A stretch of 64,000 nt of DNA from Charina bottae. Lineage: Eukaryota; Chordata; Lepidosauria; Squamata; Charinaidae. The DNA is taken from positions 28,363,414-28,427,413 of the forward strand of contig JALMGJ010000002.1 of the NCBI GenBank assembly GCA_023362775.1, in the 5' to 3' direction. The stretch's first letter is position 1. Each line of letters opens with the position of its first letter. Made by a program: the position numbers and the translations under genes. Of this stretch, positions 23,801 to 33,500 are shown in pieces. Below the pieces are notes generated by a model. That model saw only the letters and a program-made list of their open reading frames with translations, searched no databases and was not told the origin of the DNA.

Positions 23801-26800
23801 TGTTATCTAGTTTTCCAAATTTTTTTGGAATGGACACCAAACCGTTTCCTGCCAGGCAGCCATTCACAGCTTGAACCTTGGACTAGTCTACTACCCTTGT
23901 TATCTAGTAAAATCTTCATATATCCTTGTGGCTTTTACTGTGGACATTTGAAAGAATGTTGTTAGCGCTACGATTCTCACACTAACTCTGGTTCTCATAC
24001 ATTAGGCAATGCCATTTAATGGGTGAAAGGAAGCGTGCCTTCCTTGCTGTGCACCTGCCTTCTGGAAGAACATCCTTCAGCAGATGCATGTTGCCCCAAT
24101 GTTCCTGTCCTCCAAACAAGCTCTGAAGTCCTGGTTCTTTCCCCAAATTCTAAGATGAGAAGTGATGTCTTGTATCCATTTCTATAATGGCCCTACATGT
24201 AACTTTAGGGATATATAAGTAAATTCTTCATGAAAGGCCTTGAAGTCTTCCATGTTTTTCATAAGTTCTACTGGGCAACAGACAGTTCTAAAAAACAAAG
24301 GTTCTTGGAATGATCTAGGACAAGCAGACAGTGATAGAAGGAGGCTTACTTTGGGTAACAGTGATCTGAAGAAACAAAACCCATTGCTCGCTCTCCTAAA
24401 CCTGTTCATTGGAAATACTTCCCTGTCCTAGCTGTAGCAGGACACAATGTTACATGACTTTATTGTGCCCCCTACCTTATGTAATTACCAATCAATGAGA
24501 TACGTATCATATTTTTCATGCACTATGCAAGTATGCTTTAAAGAAAATATAATTAGATATAACATATCCTGAATAAATGGGCCATTAGGTGGCAATACTT
24601 TCCCATTGAAGTCAATGGGATTTATTTCTAAGCTGGCATGTATAATGGCAGATAAATACTAAGAACCAAAAAGAAACAGCATCACTTACCTGATTAAATG
24701 ACATTGGCCATAGGATGGCACTCTGATTGATGGATACGTTGACTTCAGAGGATGTCTCTCTTTCTGTTCTCCCAACATTCATCCCAGCAGTTGACTTGTT
24801 GGGAAAAACTGCCCAGTGCATGATATCAGAGTCAATGGCAAGATCTCCATTATCGTCCAAATAAACACCATCCATGGAAAGATTGTAAATCTGGAAATTC
24901 CTAAGGAATGGATGAAGCTACAAAGACATGGAAACCACCTGTGTTTAATTACTTTACCAAGAAACTATAAGTTGATATCATTATTGAATCACGACTATGG
25001 GTTGTTTACAATGATTCTGGCTGAAAGATGGAAAATAATTTTTCAAGAATTTATTCATAAGGATCAATGTGTGTTTTTACCTAAAAGTCAGTTAAAGGAC
25101 AATATTAGAAATGTGTTGGACATTTTGGAATATTTGGAGCAACATACTGAAAAACAAGGCACATTGATTTTCTTAGATGCAGAATTCAGTTTTGGAAGAT
25201 ATGAACTGCGGAGAGAAATTTATAAAATAGGAAGATTTTATAGAGCTAACAAAGGCTCTCGTGGTACAAAAAGGAACATATCAGGATATTTTGGAGTTAG
25301 AAGACATGACCTGAGTCATGGGTGGCATGGGTATCTGTGGTATGATAAAGTCAAAGTTAATGTGGATTTTAAAATCATTATGTTAGACATTCCATACTGA
25401 GAACGTAGAATAAATACAAACCCAAATTTGTAAAAACACCTTTTTGGCTCTTGCCATAAAAAGTGTTTTATAGACGAGAAATAATAGGCAAACACAAACG
25501 GCTAACTATTAATGAGATACTAGAATTTTGTCAATGGGAATACAAAATAAAAGCAAGAGAAGAACTGGTGACAGAAGGATATAGTTGCTAATGGTTTCCT
25601 TGTTTACAGTTATTAGAAAATTTTAAAGTAGACAAAAGATTGTATGGCTTTGAACTTTGTAAGATAGAGTCCAAAATAGAATTGAGTACAAATGATGAAC
25701 GTGTAATTGCTTAATTGTATAAACTTTAATTGAAACTTGAAACAAAGAAGAAGTGAAAGAATGTATGATAAAGTGGGCTAAAATTTTGGTTATAATATAC
25801 AGATAGAACAATGGGAAAATATGTGGTTGAAAGGATTAAACGTACATTAAGGTATACTCTAGCAGAGAATTTTTATAAAATGATGTACTGTTGGAATATG
25901 TCACCAGAGGAATTGTTTAGAGTGTACAAAGGCACATCAAATTTATGTTGGAAATGTGAACAATAAGAAGAGACATTTTATCATGCTTGGTGGACGTATA
26001 AAAAAACTAGAAAATTTTGGATTCAAATAACTACACTTATTCAGAGAATTTTAAAGATTAATACTGAGACAGAGGTTTTATTTTGGGACTGAAGGACAAA
26101 CAGTTGGAAAAAAGTCATGGAAATTTCTTTTTGTACATGATAACTACAGCAAGATTATTTTATACATAAAGATGGAAAGATTCGTCACTACCCACAATGG
26201 AGGAATGGTTGGTAGATGATGGAACTTGCTGAGATGGCTAACTTGACTGCTTTAAAAAGAGAAAAGACAATATCAATGTTCATTCCTGACTGGAAACCCC
26301 TTATGGACTTTTTCCGTAAAACAGGAAAAGAACGAACTTATGATTTATGGTTTTGATGATTAGACAGGATATATTATAGAAAGAAAAGAGTCATGGTATA
26401 ACTTTAGAGAAAGAGACAAATTTTTAATTGTATTTATAATGGGTATAAAGAAGATTGGAAGCCACTTCTTTGTATCTTTTTTCATTCTTTTCTATTTTTC
26501 TTTTTTCCCTTTCTTCCATTTTTAGCTTTTGTCAATTTTGAATGTTGTATTTTAAAATATCATCCATGATTGTATTTAGTGCAGAAATAACTTGAAATTG
26601 TATGATGCCTAATAGGACTGTCACAGGTCTGTCATTACATGCATTTATTCTTTACAACTGAATTTGTCCTCTGCTAGAAATGCAAAGGCATTATCAGTAC
26701 TTCTAGATATCTGATGCAGGACAGAAATTAAAAGAAGTTAACACATACTAGTCTCAATCGAAGATGATACCCATATCCCAGCCTAAAACATGACTGAAAG

Positions 26801-29800
26801 TGGTCTAGACAATCCGTTTCATCCAGAATCCTCTGGAGTTGCAGCGCAGCGACCTTCTCAACCACCTTTCCCAAAACGGGAAGGTGGGAGACAGGACGAA
26901 AGTTGTTTAAAACAGTAGGGTCCAGGGAAGGCTTCTTGAGGAGGGGATGCAGCAACGCCTTCTTAAAGACCACCGGAAACACCCCCTCCCCCAAAGATGT
27001 ATTAATCATCGCCTGGACCCAACCACATGTAACGTCCCGTGCTGACTTTACCAGCCAGGAGGGACACGGGTCTAGATGGCAAGTGGTGGCGTTTACAATC
27101 CGGAGGATTCTGTCTACTTCAAGAGGCCCAACTGGATCAAACTGTTCCCAGATAACAGGGTAAGTACGTGCCTCTGGCATCTCCCCAGATTGTGCCTCAC
27201 ACTTAGAGTTTAACTTGGAATGAATCTGAGTGATTTTGTCCTGCAGATGCTCAACAAACCCTTCTGACCGGCCTTGTAAATGGGTCACCAAGTCCGTCCA
27301 ACCCAAACGGGATCTAGTAATCTTAAACAGGGCCGTCGGGTGGCATTCTGTGGACACAATAAGGGCGGAGAAATAATCACGTTTCGCTGCTCTTACCGCC
27401 ACAGGGTAGGCCCTAATAGCGGCTCTAGATTGTGTCTGGTCAGATTCAGTCCTCCTCTTCCTCCAGCGGTGCTCCAAATGTCTCTTAACCCTCTTCAAAA
27501 CCCTCAACTCCTCCGTGAACCACGAGGAGTGACGGGTTGAACGAGGCAAGAGAGGTCCAATAGGCGCGATCCTGTCCAAGGCCCTGGCCGCCTCTTTATT
27601 CCAAGCTGCGCAGTTTGTTATTTTTTTCTTCTTCCCTTATGAATTTTATTCCATTGAAGATGTTGTTGATGGTTTCATGTGTTTCCTCCAGTTGTTCCTT
27701 TTTTATTATGATGAAGGTGTCATCTACATACCGGATCCATATTTTGGGTTGTATACATGGGAGTGCTATCATTTCTAGGTGCTGCATTACAAACTCTCCT
27801 ATGAGTCATGAAAGTGGTGAAAAAACTTGGATCACCACATAGGAACACCCATGGGGTCCACCATGGGATCCACCCATGGGCAGAAGACTAGAAGAGTGCA
27901 TACACAAACACCAACTATTTGTCAGAAGACATGATGAAAACTCATTAATCTCACAACACAGGGACACACTCAACCATGCTTTCAACTGGGAAACTTTGAG
28001 CATCCTAAACCAAGCCAAATGCAAAAATCGTAGAGAAGTCCTGGAAGCTTGGCACTCAGACAAAGCAGCCATCAACAGAAACATAGATGTAAACAACATG
28101 TACATACCATTCTTTAGAGACAATAGAAAACCAAAAAGACCAGATGACACCTCCTTGCCAGCAATCAACACCCAGATATGCAAAGATTAACACCAGGATT
28201 AGCACTGGAGGAGCATCAAACAGCACAATATACCCTAATCAAAGAACAATTACTTCAGTCAATCAATCAAACAGCAAACAAAAGCCCAAACAAGAAACTC
28301 CTATGGAGAGAACAACACCTCCACCAACACAAGCAGGACAAGCCATGGTATATATACAGAGAGCAAGTCCCACTCCCTTTTCACACTGAAGAAGTTGCCC
28401 AGTCTGGCAATGAAATGTCTTCAAGAAAACAACAAGGCTCAGTGAGCACCAAGGACTCCACATACTAGTCTGAATGCTCTAGGAATGAAAAGTGGAACAG
28501 GAGGAGGATTTTCATAGATGGCTAGGCCCACAGTTTAGCCACCTGCCAGAAATTGATCACATGAAAATTGGGCACTACATTTCTCCAGTCCAACTTTTCT
28601 TGGAAGTCCCCAGCGGATGAATCCCTGCACTGGAAATGCCAATATTGGGTGATGTTCTCTAGGAGGAAGCTGATGGCTGCTAGGCTACCCTGGTGTTACT
28701 TTATATATAGTGTATGTGTCTCTGTGTTTAAAGAAAACAGCCATCTCTATAGCACTTGTTTCTCTGAGTAGACAGCATCCCAAATTTGCACAAATGGGTG
28801 TCTTGAAAATTCAGTGAAAGAATTTCCCTCTGTCTAAGGCTCCACTTCTGCTCTGAACCATTAATTGGGCAACTTCTGTTCAGAGTACCTCTTTCTACCT
28901 CCTCTCCTCCCTGCCCCCAAACTGTGGAATTGAAAGAAGAACCACCAGGAAACTTTGAAGAAGTAACTTTACCTGCCAAGACTGTACAAGCTGAGGTGCC
29001 AGACGGTCTCGAAGCCGCATCCCCCTCTGGCTGATTTGGGAGGAATAGACAGCATTTAGGACCTTAGCCACAGTTTGGATTACAATGGAAATACTGGAGG
29101 CATCCTGAGACAGGATCCTTGCAACCATATCATGGGGTGGGATTTCCAAGTTCTCATTTTCTGAGCATCTTTCCCAAACTTTCTTTGACAGCACAGGGTT
29201 TGAATAGGAACACTGGAATGCTGCCTTCCCAAATTGTTCAATAGCAGCGAAATAAGAATTAAAATCATAATATTGTGTCCTTTCCCTACCCTGAGTTAAG
29301 AAGGATAACAAAAGGTGCTTATGTTGGAGATCAAGCCTTTGGTAAAACAATCTCACACTTATGTCTGGCAAAGCTGTGACAATCCACACTTTTCCCCCAA
29401 ATAACTTTTTGCTCCTTTCAACCCCTTGTATTACTAACGCGAGCATTACTGTGCCCTGAAAGTCCAATTGACAAACAATTACTTTTACTTGAGTGTTGTG
29501 AAAATATGGAAATGTGATCTTTTTGTTCTGTTTATCAGTTGATGGGAGTCTTTGTGAGAAGGCAATGCAAACACCTTTCTGGATGGCCACAAGAGCAAAT
29601 GTCCTTCTGAAGTTTTCTCCATTTTCATTTTCTGGAGCAGCTAGGCCGATCCACGTCCATTGGAAATGCAGGAGCAGCTTGACAATCGCTATGTAAGGAG
29701 GTTCTTGTTTTGGGGTCATCCGATACAAAAAAGGGAAATGATGCTTAAGCACAGGAATCTGACTTATAACACTGTAGTTGATCTAATAAAAACAGGAAAA

Positions 29801-30498
29801 AAATTGTTGTTTGTCTCCCTTTTAGTTGTAAAATTCTGATGCTTAAATCTTAGGACTTTTTCCCATGTCTGAGCTTGTTTCCAGAATAAATACCTGCATG
29901 AAATGTGCTTCCCCATCACTTCTCCTGCCTCAGTTTACTCTCTTCATTGATTTTCAGCTTAGACAACCTTGCCTAACCTCTGATCACCTGGTAATGCCCA
30001 TGTGTGACATCTGGCAGACCCCTACCCACACAGATTAGTATGAGCTGATCCCCATGGTGCTGACTGGGCACTTTTGCTGTCAAGAGCTCATGCCCATATG
30101 AGCCCCTATCCAATCTGATGGTGATCTGAGGATCAACTCTTAATACCCAAATATCACGTGTTGCAGGTAATCCAGATGGTGGATAATATAGCAAAGTAGG
30201 AAGGGAGCACTGTTTCTTGATTTCTTGGGAATCTCCCCCACTACAGATTACTTTCTGATATTTGGCTACAACTACTGCAATAGCCATCTCTCAGAATTTG
30301 CCTCCTCCCCTATGCTTCCCTCACCCCACCTTAAAGAGAGCAACTGGTTGGTACATTTCCCACTGGCAGCAAAATCCACCAGCCTCTTCACCTTTTGGTG
30401 CTGCTCAGGAAAGAGCACAATCCTCATTAAAAGGGCACACTGGAGACTGGGTGTGGGTGCAGAGAAAATTAATGGTCCCTCAAAACAGGTTTTGTTTA

Positions 30499-30544
<46 letters not shown>

Positions 30545-33500
30545 GGCGTGGTGGCTCAGCGGGTAAGATGCCAGGCTTGTCGATTGGAAGATTGCAAGTT
30601 CGGAGGTTCGAATCCCTAGCCCTGCGTGCGGAGTGAGCTCCCGCAGTCGCCCCAGCTCTTGCCAACCTAGCAATTAGAAAGCATGGAAATGCAAGTAGAT
30701 GAATAGGTACCACTTCAGTGGGTAGGTAACAGCGTTCTGCGCGCGTCATGTAACCACATGACCGTGGAAGCGTCTTCGGACAACGCTGGCTCTTCGGCTA
30801 ACAAACGGAGATGAGCACCGGCCCCTAGAGTAGGACACAACTGCACAAATGTGCGGGGGGAAACTTTACATTTTTAAAACAGGTTAATGTTGTTGCCTGG
30901 TTATTGCCTTATGCTCTCAGGAAGTTTCTACTCTTGAAAACCCTCTTTCCTTCCCCCATGTTCCTACACAACTTCAAATAGTGCCTTTTGTTCTCCTTTC
31001 TCTGTGTTTGAAGAGCTCAGTAACTCTGTCTAACCATGGTATACTAGTTCTTTCTCTTCCTCTTGATGTGTGAAGTATTCTTCCATCATTTCCTTCAGTG
31101 TACTTCCATAAACTGTAAGTGACCAAACCACTCGCTTGGAATCCAATCCAGTCCCTTTGCACTCATATATTCTTGAACTTCTCTTCTTGTTTTATCACAC
31201 ACATTTCTGAAGTACCAAAATCTGAATGCATCCCATTGACCTTTAGGTTTCTCCTGTCTTATCCAATTCTCAATGGCATAAAATAATAAAGCAAAATCAC
31301 TGTCTTATATACAGTTATCTTCACTTCTTTCAATAAACATTCTTCCTTGTAATAGGATGTATACTACTATCTTACAACCCTCATATACAGGTTGTACAAT
31401 TTCTACATCCTTTTCCTGCTCTTTACTAAATATTCTACCAAGGTACACAAATTCATTTACTTGCTGTAGTTGTTTCTGTGAGAAGAGGTTTTTGCTTGGC
31501 ATCCATTTTATAGGCAGAAAGGAAAAGTCCATGAAGCCAGGGTATTGTTTCCAAAACCATTTTGGCACCAATACCAGAGTGATCAAAGTTGGATGACGGA
31601 AATAAAGCTACTTTAGGTTCTTTAATATCTACCATCTAATTCCAGCTTTACTTTGTGATATCCACCAGTGCCAGCTTCTGGAATCATCTAGAGAATGGAC
31701 AAAGAGCTTCTACTTAGATTCATACCTGTGGGATTTTGTAGGTGCTCAGCATGGTTGAAATATGATTAAAGAGTTCAGAACCAGTACCTTCAAGAACTGC
31801 CAATATCTTTTTTTGTCTTCCACACCTGTAGTTTGGGACATTCTCCTGCCCCATAGACAGCAAGTGCATCAGGGCCTCATAGGTCATTCTTGCATTGAAA
31901 AAGTTCTCATAGATGTTATAGCCGAGAGTGAGGTTGGCTAACAGCCTCAGATTCTGATTGATTTCATGAACAGCAAACAAGAAGGGCAGGACATGACAGA
32001 GGCTCAGGCTCTTACTGCAAGATAAGAAAAATCAATAGCATTTCATCCTCAGTTTTCATCTTCACCTTGATTTCATAAACATGTCACAATTCCTGTAGCT
32101 TTTCCTTTAAGGATATCATATTATAACTGATTTGGATTGGATTTCGAGGCTGATGCCTATACTCTGGAAAGTACAGAAATCCATAGGCTGAAATCAGTGG
32201 AATAACAATGGAACAGATCAATGTAAAGAAGTGCAAGTTGATGTCTTTGATCACATGAAGGGCAAGGAAGGATAGGACCTCACCAGAAACTTACTCTTAC
32301 TGAATAGCAATGCAGGGAATGTTGTCAGACATTCATTGCTCAAGTTCAAAATGGCAAATTCCTATATCATGTATTCAGGGGTCTTTTCTAGGTGACAGAT
32401 TTATCTTGGACATTCCAACTAGAAGAACCTCCCCTTGATACCATTGAGAGTTCCCCTCCCTCCTCCAAAAAATAGGTAGCAAAAAGAAAAGCTTGATAAA
32501 TCAGGTTCAATTTATATGAAAGGAAAGGGAAGTGGACAAGTTTCTGAGTAATTGCTTACATTTTACAAAATTAACCTGGGTAAAAAAAAGCATTCCCAAA
32601 TGTGCAGACATGCTCCTATGATGTGATATGCATTCTTCTTATTTAGTAATAGAAGTTTCTTTAGTTCAGTAGTTGTATGAATATTCTTGTAAAATATTTT
32701 GGTATTTGCATTTCATTTGTAGGTAACTGCCTTGAATGCTCACATTGATCTGAGCGGTGTCAGAATAAAATCCGAAAAAATCAGGAGAATGTTCTGTTCA
32801 CTAACTCTGCCTTAAAATTTGTTGTTTTACGATCAAAACCCCAAATATAGTTCTCTTTCCACAGCTGATTAAGTCATACACACAGATACGCACATGGTTA
32901 AAATCCATCTACCTTAGCAAGTTGTAAAAATGCAGAAATTCAGTCTTTGTCCTGGATAAGCACGTCATCTAAACCCAGCCATGGAGTTCTGAAGTGTCCT
33001 TGATTGAGGCCTGTATCTTTGAGTTTCCTACACACAGAGGATGGATCCTTACCTCAGTCTCTGAATCAGAGAGTATCTTTCTCTCTTGTTAGTGAAATGA
33101 GTCTATTACAAGGTTTTGATTAAAAAGCTGGGATAGGTTTGCACTGAATTCACTTCTGCAAATCACAAATACCTTTCTAGCTCAAGGATTGTAAAATAAA
33201 TATATTCACAAGAATGAGATTTTCTTTTGAAAAACTGAAATGGTTTTCTCATCAGTTCCCTTTTTGACCTTTTCTTATGCATGTACGTATGTATGTATGT
33301 GTGCAGTTCTCTTTTTTAAATCTAATTCTTTACATTTCTCTCGTGTTTGACCAGATAGACAGGGATGGATTCGAGGAAATTACAGTCTCTTCTTTTCCAC
33401 AGCATAACGTATTATTTAGTCAAGTATTATGTTACTTTTGGGGAAATGGGCGGTGATAGAAATATGAATGATAAACAAAAATAAATAATAAATAAAGTGC

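Larger units (their letters stand above)
17763..23981 (+). mobile_element. Gypsy-1: chromodomain-bearing Ty3/Gypsy element in V2R intron 4
   Basis: Complete but degraded. 5' LTR TGTCAGAG to CCTCACA; gag with an internal duplication; protease LDSGC; RT; RNase H; integrase; C-terminal chromodomain; truncated 3' LTR ending TCTCACA. Flanked by CTAAC (17758-17762 and 23982-23986). Sense is opposite to the host gene. Multiple stops in RT (for example DL*EAY near 21128) make it inactive. Gypsy-2 at 39.5-43.3 kb is the same lineage (shared FTQLDGSxM.GGPV, [18 protein letters not shown]). Confidence 0.92.
17440..24160 (+). mobile_element. Old CR1 copy split by the Gypsy-1 insertion
   Basis: 17440-17757 is a decayed CR1 (LVTSxLDYxN region, [21 protein letters not shown] as frame-shifted [12 protein letters not shown], ending YLGDHL). 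It resumes after the Gypsy at 23987-24160 with the CR1 C terminus ([19 protein letters not shown]). The Gypsy inserted with duplication CTAAC. Supported by eye only. Confidence 0.55.

Noticed and set aside
24900..24922. Apparent in-frame TAG stop in V2R gene A exon 4
   Set aside because: It is the splice acceptor (CTTTGTAG); gene B has CTTTGCAG at the same place and exon 4 is 228 bp in both.
27280..27540. Plus-strand open frames opposite the CR1 fragment
   Set aside because: Shadows of the minus-strand CR1 coding frame.
30500..30543. CRISPR or other spaced repeat array
   Set aside because: Plain (AAT)n microsatellite without spacers; no spaced repeat array exists in the window.
30544..30620. 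tRNA gene
   Set aside because: Has boxes A and B but is the head of a 330-base SINE present twice, with target duplications and no tRNA acceptor stem end.
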